From NCBI RefSeq assembly GCF_012222305.1, contig NZ_CP035730.1, positions 310,001 to 374,000 of the forward strand: a stretch of DNA of 64,000 bases, in the 5' to 3' direction. The translations under genes and the position numbers were made by a program. The stretch comes from Sulfolobus sp. S-194. GTDB lineage: Archaea > Thermoproteota > Thermoprotei_A > Sulfolobales > Sulfolobaceae. Position 1 is the first letter of the stretch, and every line of letters starts with the position of its first letter. The notes beneath the pieces are model-generated. The model ran no database searches. It was given only the letters and a program-made list of their open reading frames with translations, and was not told the origin of the DNA. Shown piece by piece: positions 17,497-26,817 of the stretch.

Positions 17497-17648
17497 CATA
17501 GTGCTTAATTTGGTACAATCCGATATACTAAGTGTATGTTCACTAAATTATTTTTAAAGCACGTTAAAAGTTCATGGAAATGTAAGTACTATAATTACTC
17601 AGAGACAGAGTAAAAACATTTTTATACATTTCGACTTTAATATAAGTT

Positions 17649-18584
17649 ATGAAGGCAGCTGTTCTCTATAACTTTAATGAGAGTTTTAAAATAGAGGACT
17701 CGCAACCCAGAGGTGTGGGTGTTAAAGTAAATGTGGTAGCAACTGGTATATGCGGAAGGGATATTGTTATTTGGAAGGGCGGATTTAGAAACTTAAAAAC
17801 ACCAATAATTTTAGGTCATGAAATTGTCGGTTATTATAACGGTAAACCTGTAGCCGTGTATCCTAACATATATTGTGGGAAATGTGAATACTGTAAAAAC
17901 GGGAAAGAAAATCTCTGTGATAATGCTATAATTATAGGTGAAAACCAGAACTATAGTGGAGGTTACGCAGAAGAGGTTATAGTTCCAGAAAGTAATTTAA
18001 TACCTTTACCAGATGAGGAGTTTGAAAAATATGCAGCAGCACTAGATCCAGTAGCTACAGCAATTCATGCTACAAAGCTGGTTGAACTAAATGACCAAAG
18101 TAAAGTTTTAGTTACTGGCGCGGGTGGAGGGGTAGGAATTCATTTAATTCAATATCTGAAGTATTTAGGAGTAAAGGAGGTTTATGCGTTGACATCTAAA
18201 ATAGATAAAGTCAGGGAATTTACTGAATATACAATAAGTGATGTTAAGGGCTATAAATTTGATGTTGTGTTTGAGCTAGTTGGAGCAAATACGATAAATG
18301 ATTCTTTAAGGGCTCTCAATAAAGAAGGAACTTTAGTGTTAATAGGGAATGTGGAAGGAGAACCTATAACGTTAAGTAGACCGGCATTATCTATTATGAG
18401 ACAGCATAAAATAGTAGGTTCTGCATCTTATACGAAGAAGGAGTATGAAGAAGCAGTTAAGTTAATTCATGAAAACAGGATAGTTGCTGTATATAGACAA
18501 TATAACCTTGAAGATATAAATCAAGCATATATGGATTTAGTAAATAGAAAAGTTTTTGGAAGAGCCGTTGTGAAAATTAGATAA
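17649..18584 (+). CDS. Zinc-dependent MDR-family alcohol dehydrogenase/reductase
   Basis: 311 residues, short for the medium-chain dehydrogenase family (usually 330-350). Cys in TGICGRDI and the GHE motif give catalytic-zinc ligands; YCGKCEYCKNGKENLC is the structural-zinc lobe with four Cys. The nucleotide loop is GAGGGVGIHL near residue 158. The family includes the archaeal acryloyl-CoA reductase and many alcohol dehydrogenases; the fatty-acid setting hints at an acyl-CoA or alcohol substrate. The ATG is 26-28 bases behind TTTTATAC, so the transcript is probably leaderless. Confidence 0.83.
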   Translation: MKAAVLYNFNESFKIEDSQPRGVGVKVNVVATGICGRDIVIWKGGFRNLKTPIILGHEIVGYYNGKPVAVYPNIYCGKCEYCKNGKENLCDNAIIIGENQNYSGGYAEEVIVPESNLIPLPDEEFEKYAAALDPVATAIHATKLVELNDQSKVLVTGAGGGVGIHLIQYLKYLGVKEVYALTSKIDKVREFTEYTISDVKGYKFDVVFELVGANTINDSLRALNKEGTLVLIGNVEGEPITLSRPALSIMRQHKIVGSASYTKKEYEEAVKLIHENRIVAVYRQYNLEDINQAYMDLVNRKVFGRAVVKIR

Positions 18585-18594
18585 GATAAGAAAC

Positions 18595-18604
18595 TTTTTA
18601 TTTA
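18595..18604 (+). promoter_or_regulatory. TATA box fixing the start of the acyl-CoA dehydrogenase gene
   Basis: TTTTTATTTA centred 25 bases before the ATG at 18624. It rules out the longer frame beginning at a TTG at 18609, which would lie upstream of the expected transcript start. Confidence 0.6.
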
Positions 18605-18623
18605 TAGCTTGTTATATCTAATT

Positions 18624-19826
18624 ATGGTTTTACCATTTAAGTCAGCGGAAGTCTTCTCTGTAGAGGTTTCAGAAAAACATGAATTATTCAGAAAAGCTGT
18701 AAGGGAGTTCATGGAGAGAGATGTGGCTCCCTATGTGGAAAAAGGAGAAGCACAGAGAGAAGTATCTAGAGAAATATTAGAAAAAGCTAAAGAATTAGGT
18801 CTTTACGGTATAACTGTACCAGAAGAATATGGAGGCCAAGGTGGAGATACTTTAATGTCTGCTATAGCACAAGAAGAAATATCTAGAATATGGGCTTCTT
18901 TTGCCACAAGAGTTGCTGCTGGTGCCTTATTTACAACTCCAATACTGCTTTTTGGGTCAGAGGAGTTAAGGAAGAAATACGTTCCTCCAGTTGTGAGAGG
19001 AGAAAAAGTTGCAGCATTAGCTAATACTGAGCCTAGTGCTGGATCTGATGTTGCTGGAATGCAGAGTGTTGCAAAAAAGGTTAATGGAAAATATATCCTT
19101 AATGGAAGAAAGATCTTCATAACTAATGGTGGTATAGCAGATTATTACGTTGTTACAGCAAGGACTTCTCCTCCTGATCCTAAAGCCAGATGGAAAGGAA
19201 TTTCAATGTTCGTAGTGGAGAGGGAATGGAAAGGAGTTAAAGTTGTCAGCAGAATAGACACCTTAGGATTAAGGGCTTCAAATACTGCAGAATTGATATT
19301 TGAAGATGTGGAAATTCCAGAAGAGAATATTGTAGGTGAAGAGGGAAATGGTTTTAAATACGCAATGGCAACTTTCGATAGAACTAGAGTTGGCGTTGCT
19401 GCACAAGCCTTAGGTGTAGCTCAAGCTGCATTAGAGAAAATGGTGAGTTATGCTAGTCAACGTATAGCATTTGGAGAACCTATAGTAATGTTTGAATTAG
19501 TTCAAGAAAAGATTGCTGAGTCATTAACAGAAGTGAATACTGCGAGACTCTTAACTTATTGGGCAGCTACACTTTTTGATAAGGGATTAGAGAATGAAGC
19601 TATAGTAGCTGCCTCAATGGCAAAATACTATTCTACCGAGATAGCTGAGAAAGTGGTAATTAGGGCTATTACTGTACACGGAGGCTATGGTGTTGCTACT
19701 TCTACTGGAGTTGAAAGACTGTTAAGGGATGTAGAGGTTATGAAAATTTATGAGGGAACAAATGATATACAGAAACTTACTATAGTTAAGGAAACAGCGA
19801 GAAGGCTATTGGGCATAAAATTATAA
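18624..19826 (+). CDS. Acyl-CoA dehydrogenase
   Basis: About 400 residues, full length. VPEEYGGQGGD in the N-terminal domain, NTEPSAGSDVAGMQ around the flavin site, DRTRVGVAAQALGVAQAALE, and the C-terminal HGGYGVA with MKIYEGTNDIQK; the Glu of YEGT is the usual catalytic base. It oxidises acyl-CoA to trans-2-enoyl-CoA and passes electrons to an electron-transfer flavoprotein not seen in this window. Start set to the ATG at 18624 from the promoter. Followed by an acyl-CoA synthetase gene. Confidence 0.94.
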   Translation: MVLPFKSAEVFSVEVSEKHELFRKAVREFMERDVAPYVEKGEAQREVSREILEKAKELGLYGITVPEEYGGQGGDTLMSAIAQEEISRIWASFATRVAAGALFTTPILLFGSEELRKKYVPPVVRGEKVAALANTEPSAGSDVAGMQSVAKKVNGKYILNGRKIFITNGGIADYYVVTARTSPPDPKARWKGISMFVVEREWKGVKVVSRIDTLGLRASNTAELIFEDVEIPEENIVGEEGNGFKYAMATFDRTRVGVAAQALGVAQAALEKMVSYASQRIAFGEPIVMFELVQEKIAESLTEVNTARLLTYWAATLFDKGLENEAIVAASMAKYYSTEIAEKVVIRAITVHGGYGVATSTGVERLLRDVEVMKIYEGTNDIQKLTIVKETARRLLGIKL

Positions 19827-19878
19827 TTAATTAGTTTGGGTAAAAAGATTTATTAATTGTCAATTCAATTTTCATTAT

Positions 19879-21489
19879 ATGAGTGAATATTACGAATACC
19901 AATTAACAATAGATAAGATTCTAGATACTGGAGTGAAAAGCTTCCCAGATAGAGAAATAGTGTATAGGGATGTTAGAAGGTATACTTTTTCCTCCTTTGC
20001 AGATTCTGTAAGAAGGCTAATGAACGGGTTGAGAAAATTAGGTGTTAAAGAGGGTGAAACTGTAGGTGTTATAGATTGGGATACAGATGTTTATCTTCAT
20101 TCATACTATGCTATTCCTATGTTAGGTTCTGTATTGCATACTGTTAATATAAGATACCCGCCAGAAATAATATTAAAGACTATATTACAAGCAGAAGATA
20201 AATATTTAATTGTTAGGGACGAGTTTTTACCATTATTAGAGAAAGCCAAGAATCTTCTTCCAGTGGGAATGAAAATTATAACATATAGCGACAATAAGGA
20301 AAAAGTAATGTCAAAGATTTCTGATGCAGATTTTTGGGAGTTGATTGACAGTAGTGAACCTTCAGAAATACCGCAGATTAGTGAAAATAGTAAGGCTACG
20401 ATATTCTTTACTTCCGGTACTACCGGTGACCCTAAAGGTGTTTGGTTTACGCATAGAAAACTTGTTCTTCATGCGTTAAGTGTTAGCTTAGTAGGTGCAA
20501 GACCACCTTTGAACGTAACAACTAATGATGTTTACTTAATATTAGTACCAATGTTTCACGTACATGCCTGGGGATATCCTTATGTTTTCATGTTATCTGG
20601 GATTAAGTACGTCTTACCTGGAAAATACGATTACGGCCTTATACTAAAACTAATGGATAAGGAAAGAGTTACATTTTCAGCTATGGTACCTACTATATTA
20701 TATTTCATAATTACTCATCCAGAGGCACAAAACTATTTACATGCATTTAAGAGATGGAAAGTGATTATAGGTGGAGCAGCATTACCCGAAGGGTTAGCTA
20801 AAAAAGCTAAAGAATTAGGTATTACTGTAATTTGTGGTTATGGACTTTCAGAGACATGCCCAGTTCTTACTGTGAGTTATTACAATTCATTAGTAGAAAA
20901 CTTAGATGAAAATAAAAAGTTTTTAGAACAAATAACAGCCGGAACTCCCATACCCTTAGTTCAGCTGAGAATAGTTGATCCGGTATCTGGTGAGGAAAAG
21001 AAGGTAAATGAAATTGGCGAAATAGTTGTAAGAAGTCCTTGGTTGACAAAAGAGTATTATAAAGACCCAGAAAAGACTAAAGCTTTATGGAGAGGTGGAT
21101 GGCTTCACACAGGAGATTTAGGTTATATTGATGAATATGGATACGTACATATAGTTGATAGGGAGAAAGATGCAATAAAGAGCGGTGGAGAATTCATTCC
21201 TTCATTACTCTTAGAGAACGCCATATCATTACACCCTAAGGTTTCGCAAGTAGCAGTCGTAGGAAGAAAAGATGAAAAGTGGGGTGAAAGACCAGTAGCA
21301 TTTATAGTTCCTAAAGAACCAATAACTGAAGAAGAATTAAGGAACTTCTTACTTGAAATGACCAACCAAGGAAAGATCCAGAAATGGTGGATTCCAGATA
21401 AGTTTATCTTTATACAATCGATGCCTCTTACCTCAACAAATAAGATAGACAAAAAAATATTAAGAGAGATGGCAAATAAGAGTATGTAG
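19879..21489 (+). CDS. Acyl-CoA synthetase (AMP-forming)
   Basis: 536 residues. AMP-binding motif FFTSGTTGDPKGVWFTHRK, GYGLSETCPV, and the hinge region HTGDLGYIDEYGYVHIVDR are intact; the C-terminal Lys in TSTNKIDKKIL is the adenylation lysine. It activates a carboxylic acid with ATP and CoA. Sequence style suits medium- or long-chain acids. Its stop is followed within a few bases by a thiolase gene, and both lie downstream of an acyl-CoA dehydrogenase, giving an activation-oxidation-thiolysis order. Confidence 0.92.
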   Translation: MSEYYEYQLTIDKILDTGVKSFPDREIVYRDVRRYTFSSFADSVRRLMNGLRKLGVKEGETVGVIDWDTDVYLHSYYAIPMLGSVLHTVNIRYPPEIILKTILQAEDKYLIVRDEFLPLLEKAKNLLPVGMKIITYSDNKEKVMSKISDADFWELIDSSEPSEIPQISENSKATIFFTSGTTGDPKGVWFTHRKLVLHALSVSLVGARPPLNVTTNDVYLILVPMFHVHAWGYPYVFMLSGIKYVLPGKYDYGLILKLMDKERVTFSAMVPTILYFIITHPEAQNYLHAFKRWKVIIGGAALPEGLAKKAKELGITVICGYGLSETCPVLTVSYYNSLVENLDENKKFLEQITAGTPIPLVQLRIVDPVSGEEKKVNEIGEIVVRSPWLTKEYYKDPEKTKALWRGGWLHTGDLGYIDEYGYVHIVDREKDAIKSGGEFIPSLLLENAISLHPKVSQVAVVGRKDEKWGERPVAFIVPKEPITEEELRNFLLEMTNQGKIQKWWIPDKFIFIQSMPLTSTNKIDKKILREMANKSM

Positions 21490-21497
21490 GTGTGAAA

Positions 21498-22682
21498 ATG
21501 AGAAATGTAGCAATCATAGGTACTGGGCATACCAAGTTCGGCGTTAGGACTGATGTAAACCTTCAAGAGTTAGCATGGGAGGCTATAAAACAGGCATTAG
21601 AGGAAGCTAATTTAGATCAAAAGGATATTCAGTATTTTGTTGTAGGAAATGTTGGAAGTTGGAGTGCCGAAGAATTACCAGCAGTTGTTGTTGGAGAATA
21701 TTCAGATTTAACTCCTAAAGGTACTATGAGAGTTGAGGCAGCATGTTCCACTGGAAGCGCAGCAATAAGAGATGCCTATCTAGCAATTAAATCTGGTGAA
21801 GCAGATATAGCACTAGTCGTAGGAGTAGAACAAATGCATCAAGCACCTAATCCCCAAGTAGTTGAACTAATTGGCAGGGCTGGGGGTTATTTCTGGGAGT
21901 TTGAGAACTTTGGATTAACATTTCCAGGCTATTATGCTCTTCACGCTTCAGCCTATATGGCCAAATACGGAGCAAAAGAAGAAGATTTAGGTAAAATCGC
22001 AATAAAAAGCCACCATTACGGAGCAAGGAATCCCTATGCACAATTCCAAAAAGAAATTACAATGGATGAATATCTTAAATCTAAACCAGTAGCATATCCG
22101 TTGAAGTTATTGGACTCTTCTCCAATCACTGATGGTGCTGCCGCTGTAGTTTTAGCATCTGAAGAGGTTGCTAAGAAAATCACTGATTCCCCAGTTTGGA
22201 TTGTCTCACAAGGTGTTGCAAGTGGTACCGCAAATTTAAGTAAGAGAACAGATTTTACACATATAGAAGCTGCTTATTTGGCAGCTCAACAAGCTTACTC
22301 TAAAGCTGGTATTAATTTTGAGGGGGCATGGAGATTTTTTGATGTTGCTGAAGTACATGACTGTTTCACTATTGCTGAAATTATGGCTTATGAAGATTTG
22401 GGTTTTGCTAAGAGAGGTGAGGGGTATTTATTAGCTAGAGAAGAACAGACGTATATCGGTGGGAAGATACCAGTAAATGTTGACGGTGGGTTAAAAGCTA
22501 AAGGTCATCCTATAGGAGCTACTGGTATTAGTATGGCTGTATCTATAACAAGGCAATTACTTTATAGAGCTCCTAAGGGTACGCAAGTTGATGTAAAGCA
22601 CGGTATGGGTATTTCACATAACGTAGGAGGAACAGGTCACTACGCATATGTAACAATATTCTCGACAAGGAGGCCATCATAA
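21498..22682 (+). CDS. Thiolase (acetyl-CoA C-acyltransferase), SCP-x type
   Basis: About 394 residues. Nucleophilic Cys83 in VEAACSTGSAA, His in VHDCFTIAEI and His in GGLKAKGHPIGATG are present. The C-terminal glycine loop reads SHNVGGTGHY, as in archaeal thiolases. Start set at the ATG at 21498, five bases after a GGTG ribosome-binding sequence; a GTG at 21492 is in frame. The stop overlaps the start of the following DUF35 gene by one base, and thiolase-DUF35 pairs act as complexes in archaea. It cleaves 3-ketoacyl-CoA at the end of beta-oxidation, or condenses acetyl-CoA. Confidence 0.92.
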   Translation: MRNVAIIGTGHTKFGVRTDVNLQELAWEAIKQALEEANLDQKDIQYFVVGNVGSWSAEELPAVVVGEYSDLTPKGTMRVEAACSTGSAAIRDAYLAIKSGEADIALVVGVEQMHQAPNPQVVELIGRAGGYFWEFENFGLTFPGYYALHASAYMAKYGAKEEDLGKIAIKSHHYGARNPYAQFQKEITMDEYLKSKPVAYPLKLLDSSPITDGAAAVVLASEEVAKKITDSPVWIVSQGVASGTANLSKRTDFTHIEAAYLAAQQAYSKAGINFEGAWRFFDVAEVHDCFTIAEIMAYEDLGFAKRGEGYLLAREEQTYIGGKIPVNVDGGLKAKGHPIGATGISMAVSITRQLLYRAPKGTQVDVKHGMGISHNVGGTGHYAYVTIFSTRRPS

Positions 22683-23212
22683 TGACTATAAATGATGTAA
22701 GAGAAAAATTACAACAACAGATATCTCAATTAATTTTGTCTCTAGATCAAGTTGTTCAAATGTATGGAATGCCGATTATACAAGACAAGAATGGAAACCC
22801 ATTATGGATAGATGTAAGAGAAATGACGTTAAGATATCAAATCCCCATAAAGAAGGTTCAAAAATTCTTTGAGGGTCTTAAAGAAGGTAAAATTCTTGCA
22901 ACGAAATGCAATAAATGTGGTACGATCTATTTTCCACCACAGGATGATTGCCCGAAGTGTAAAATTAGTGGGCTTGAATGGGTAGAGATGCCAGATGAAG
23001 GAGAATTAGTAGCGTATACTGTTATAAATGTTAAACCTCCGTCTTTCTCACATTATCAAGATTATATTGTTGGTATTGCAAGGATGAAAAATGGCATTAA
23101 CGTAACTGCATGGGTTAACTCTAAAGAAGTTAAGGTAGGTATGAAAGTTAAACTGAGAATTACTAAAAGAGAACCAGAAAATTATCTTATTTATGAATTA
23201 GTTCCAGCGTAA
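22682..23212 (+). CDS. DUF35 OB-fold/zinc-ribbon protein, thiolase partner
   Basis: 176 residues: an N-terminal helical extension of about 55 residues, a rubredoxin-like zinc ribbon (CNKCGTIYFPPQDDCPKC) and an OB-fold C-terminal part (GELVAYTVINVKPPSF to the end). In archaeal complexes DUF35 proteins sit beside thiolase and bind acyl-CoA for channelling. Overlap with the thiolase stop implies coupled, stoichiometric synthesis. A T-rich tract follows the stop. Confidence 0.88.
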   Translation: MTINDVREKLQQQISQLILSLDQVVQMYGMPIIQDKNGNPLWIDVREMTLRYQIPIKKVQKFFEGLKEGKILATKCNKCGTIYFPPQDDCPKCKISGLEWVEMPDEGELVAYTVINVKPPSFSHYQDYIVGIARMKNGINVTAWVNSKEVKVGMKVKLRITKREPENYLIYELVPA

Positions 23213-23575
23213 TAAAATCATCTTTTTTCCTATATCTTATTTTACTTCTCTTTTTCAATGACTATAAATATAGTTAGATATTAGCTAATATATGATTAAA
23301 CCAAATACTAATAATAAGATTATTTTTAACTTGATGGTAATGCTTTACTATCTACTAATTAAATTTTCATCTATGTTTTATACTTAAAATTTCTAAATTT
23401 TAATTTTATATTTTACCGTTATATATATGACCTATGTATTAATATTATCAAAATATCATTAAACATAAATAATTTATATCATCTCTTTTTTATTATTTAA
23501 AAACTTCCACGATATAAGAATACTTAATAGTTTATTTAACTCACGTTTATAAGAAAATAATACGAGTATAAAGCT
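23213..23575. other. Intergenic region before the formate dehydrogenase operon
   Basis: 363 bases, very AT-rich. It opens with T-rich tracts (about 23222-23258) that probably end the thiolase-DUF35 transcript and closes with the formate dehydrogenase promoter. No repeat, hairpin or RNA gene stands out in the middle. Confidence 0.55.
23546..23552 (+). promoter_or_regulatory. TATA box of the formate dehydrogenase operon
   Basis: TTTATAA centred 27 bases before the GTG at 23576, so transcription should begin on or next to the start codon. This supports a leaderless GTG start. Confidence 0.6.
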
Positions 23576-26497
23576 GTGATTGTAAAATTAAACGGTAATG
23601 AGATTGGTTTAAAGAAATCTAATATTACCATATTAGATCTTCTCAAAGAAAATAATATCTATATACCGCATATATGCTATAATGAAGGATTAGTACCAAT
23701 ACAGAGTTGTGACACATGTTTAGTAGAGGTTAATGGAAAACTTGTAAGAGCTTGTAGTACAAAAGTAGCTGATGAAATGAATATTGTTACACATAGTGAA
23801 AGGGCTGTAAATGCGAGAAAGAAAGCAGTCGAAAGAATACTCAAATATCATAAATTGTATTGTACAGTCTGTGAAAATAATAACGGTGATTGTCCTCTCC
23901 ATGAAGCTGTAATTAAACTAGGAATAAATTCTCAGCAATACATAGAAAAGCCATATCCAATTGATGACTCCGGACCATTTTACATATATGATCCATCACA
24001 ATGTATCCTATGCGGTAGATGTGTTGAGGCTTGCCAAGATTTTGCAGTAAATGAGGTAATATGGATTAATTGGGATCTCAATCCTCCAAGAGTAGTTTGG
24101 GATAACGGAAATCCCATAGGCAACTCCTCATGCGTAAATTGTGGTACGTGCGTTACTGTTTGTCCAGTCAACGCATTAATGGAAAAATCAATGTTAGGAG
24201 AAGCCGGATATTTCACTTGGCTAAACCCAGAATTAAAAAAGAAAATGATAGATTCTATTGGTAAAGTTGAGGATAACTTTAGCTTATTAATGCAAATTAG
24301 TGAAATTGAGGCTAAAGCTAGGTCTTCGCAAATAAAGAAAACTAAAACAGTGTGTATATACTGTGGTGTTGGATGCTCATTTGAAGTTTGGACCAAAGGA
24401 AGGAAAATACTTAAAGTAGAACCAAAACCAGAATCTCCAGCTAACGGCATTTTAACATGTGTTAAGGGTAAGTTCGGTTGGGATTTCGTTAATAGCCCGG
24501 AAAGACTTACTAAACCTCTCATTAGAGAAGGCGATCATTTTAGAGAAGCAAGTTGGGAAGAGGCAATAAATTATATAGCAAGAAGATTAAAGGAGATAAA
24601 AGAGAAGTATGGTCCAGATTCTATTGGTTTTATAGCATCTGATAAGATGACTAATGAAGAAGCTTATTTGTTACAAAAACTAGCTAGGGCAGTAATAGGA
24701 ACCAATAATATTGATAATTCAGCTAGATATTGTCAAGCTCCAGCCACTATTGGGCTTTGGAGAACGGTTGGAATAGGTGGAGATTCTGGAACTTTTAAGG
24801 ATATCGAAAATGCCGATTTAATAATTATTGTAGGTCATAATACAACAGAAAGTCACCCAGTAGCTGGAAGTAAAATTAAGAGGGCTAAGAAGATTAGAGG
24901 AGCAAAATTAGTAGTTATTGACGTTAGAAAACATGAGATTGCTGAGTGGGCTGATTTATTCATTAGACCAAAACCTGGAACTGATGCAGCAGTTTTAGCT
25001 GGTGTTGCTAAGTATATAATTGATCAAGGATGGGAGGATAGGGAATTTATTAGTAAAAGGGTAAACGGGTTCGAAGAGTTTAAAGAGTCTATTAAAGGCT
25101 TTACTCTAGATTATGTTGAAAGTGTTAGTGGAGTTCCTAAAGATCAAATAATTAAACTTGCTGAAATGATACATTCGGCTAAAAGTGTAGCAATCCTTTG
25201 GGGTATGGGGGTTACTCAACATCTTGGAGGTGGAGATACTTCAACTATAATCTCAGACCTTCTATTAATAACTGGGAATTACGGTAAACCGGGTAGTGGA
25301 GCTTTTCCCATGAGAGGACACAATAATGTTCAAGGTGTGAGTGATTTCGGATGTTTGCCGAATTATTTCCCAGGTTATCAGAAATTTGATGATATTACTT
25401 TTGAGAAATTTGAAGAAGCTTGGAGGGTAAAATTGAACAGAAAGCCAGGATTACAGATACCACAGATGATTGAGGGAGTGGTTGAGGGTAAAATACATGC
25501 ACTTTACATTGTAGGAGAAGATACAGTGATGGTAGATTGTGGCACCCCATTAACTAGAAAAGCGTTAGAAGAAGTTGATTTCCTAGTAGTACAAGATATG
25601 TTCCTTACTGAGACTGCAAAATTAGCCGATGTTGTATTACCTGCAGCCGCTTCATTAGAAAAAGAAGGTACTTTTGTTAATACAGAGAGAAGAATACAAA
25701 GAATATACAAAGCTTTTGATCCATTAGGAGAATCAAAGCCAGACTGGGAAATAATTCAAATGATTGCTAACGCCTTAGGAGCGAATTGGAATTATTCATC
25801 ACCAGCTGAAATAATGGAGGAAATACGAAAATTATGCCCAATTTTTGCTGGTGTAACATATGATAGACTTGAAGGTTTTAAGAGTTTAGTATGGCCGGTT
25901 AATGAAGATGGAACTGATACGCCTTTACTGTACGTTAATGCCTTTGCAACCCCAGACGGTAAAGCAATACTATATCCATTAGAATGGAAACCACCACAGT
26001 TACAAGATGATACACATAAGATTACAGTAAATACTGGAAGAGTTCTTGAACATTTCCATATTGGTAATATGACTAGAAGAGTAGAGGGCTTAAGGAGAAA
26101 AGTACCTGAAACTTTCATAGAAATATCAAAGGAATTAGCGCAAAAATATTCAATAAAAACGGGAGATCTAATACTTGTCAAATCCAAATTTGGAGGAGAG
26201 ATTAAGGGAAGAGCATTAGTAAGTGAAAGGGTTCAAGGAGATGAAATATTTATTCCACTTTATGCTTCAGATCCATCAAAAGGAGTTAATAATCTAACTG
26301 GTAATGTAATAGATAAGGTCACTGGTACTCCAGCGTATAAGGATACACCAGTTATTATTGAAAAAATCTCTGAAGGAAATGAAACACCATTACCAAAAGA
26401 TAATTGGAGATTCCATATTAATGAAAGAAAGAGACAATTGGGAATAGAGGTTGAGAAAAAATGGACGAGGGAAGAATTCAGACCATTGACGGATTAA
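23576..26497 (+). CDS. Formate dehydrogenase alpha subunit-like molybdo/tungsto-enzyme
   Basis: 973 residues. The N-terminus is a 2Fe-2S ferredoxin domain (HICYNEGL, SCDTC), then a His-Cys cluster site (KYHKLYCTVC), two 4Fe-4S motifs (CILCGRCVEAC and CVNCGTCVTVC), then the molybdopterin oxidoreductase core starting with its own 4Fe-4S site (VCIYCGVGC). The metal ligand in SARYCQAPAT is Cys, not selenocysteine. This layout matches cytoplasmic formate dehydrogenases related to NuoG. DUF1641 and FdhD genes follow with overlaps. Formate oxidation is the likely role; other oxyanion reductases share the core. Confidence 0.88.
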   Translation: MIVKLNGNEIGLKKSNITILDLLKENNIYIPHICYNEGLVPIQSCDTCLVEVNGKLVRACSTKVADEMNIVTHSERAVNARKKAVERILKYHKLYCTVCENNNGDCPLHEAVIKLGINSQQYIEKPYPIDDSGPFYIYDPSQCILCGRCVEACQDFAVNEVIWINWDLNPPRVVWDNGNPIGNSSCVNCGTCVTVCPVNALMEKSMLGEAGYFTWLNPELKKKMIDSIGKVEDNFSLLMQISEIEAKARSSQIKKTKTVCIYCGVGCSFEVWTKGRKILKVEPKPESPANGILTCVKGKFGWDFVNSPERLTKPLIREGDHFREASWEEAINYIARRLKEIKEKYGPDSIGFIASDKMTNEEAYLLQKLARAVIGTNNIDNSARYCQAPATIGLWRTVGIGGDSGTFKDIENADLIIIVGHNTTESHPVAGSKIKRAKKIRGAKLVVIDVRKHEIAEWADLFIRPKPGTDAAVLAGVAKYIIDQGWEDREFISKRVNGFEEFKESIKGFTLDYVESVSGVPKDQIIKLAEMIHSAKSVAILWGMGVTQHLGGGDTSTIISDLLLITGNYGKPGSGAFPMRGHNNVQGVSDFGCLPNYFPGYQKFDDITFEKFEEAWRVKLNRKPGLQIPQMIEGVVEGKIHALYIVGEDTVMVDCGTPLTRKALEEVDFLVVQDMFLTETAKLADVVLPAAASLEKEGTFVNTERRIQRIYKAFDPLGESKPDWEIIQMIANALGANWNYSSPAEIMEEIRKLCPIFAGVTYDRLEGFKSLVWPVNEDGTDTPLLYVNAFATPDGKAILYPLEWKPPQLQDDTHKITVNTGRVLEHFHIGNMTRRVEGLRRKVPETFIEISKELAQKYSIKTGDLILVKSKFGGEIKGRALVSERVQGDEIFIPLYASDPSKGVNNLTGNVIDKVTGTPAYKDTPVIIEKISEGNETPLPKDNWRFHINERKRQLGIEVEKKWTREEFRPLTD

Positions 26498-26817
26498 TTG
26501 AGGAATTAATAAAAAACCAAGAAGCAATCAGTAACTTCCTTAGATTACTAAAGGGGCTTCAAAAATCCGGCATATTACCATTCCTTGTTGGAGTAGTAGA
26601 AAATATAGATAAAAATCTAGAATTTATGATAGAACAGAATAATAACTTAGTAAGAAATCTGAACCTGATTTATGCTGTACTAAACGGTAAAGAGGAAACT
26701 GGTGAGATACATATGACAGATATAATAAGGATGTTAAACGATCCAGATGTTAGAAAGGGAATATATCTTGTGTTAAAGATCCTTAAGGCGATCGGAAGTG
26801 CAAGTAAAGAGGGTTAA
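26461..26817 (+). CDS. DUF1641 protein of the formate dehydrogenase operon
   Basis: 118 residues, mostly helical, no Cys and no membrane segment. Its start overlaps the last 37 bases of the dehydrogenase gene and its end overlaps the FdhD gene by 20 bases. DUF1641 proteins regularly accompany FdhA-FdhD in archaea and bacteria; their role is not established and may be assembly or subunit bridging. The C-terminal NDPDVRKGIYLVLKILKAIG stretch is the recognisable family part. Confidence 0.78.
   Translation: MDEGRIQTIDGLIEELIKNQEAISNFLRLLKGLQKSGILPFLVGVVENIDKNLEFMIEQNNNLVRNLNLIYAVLNGKEETGEIHMTDIIRMLNDPDVRKGIYLVLKILKAIGSASKEG

Noticed and set aside
17649-18584. Acryloyl-CoA reductase of the 3-hydroxypropionate/4-hydroxybutyrate cycle
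   Set aside because: The family is right but the protein is short and nothing specific supports this substrate, so it is left as a general MDR dehydrogenase.
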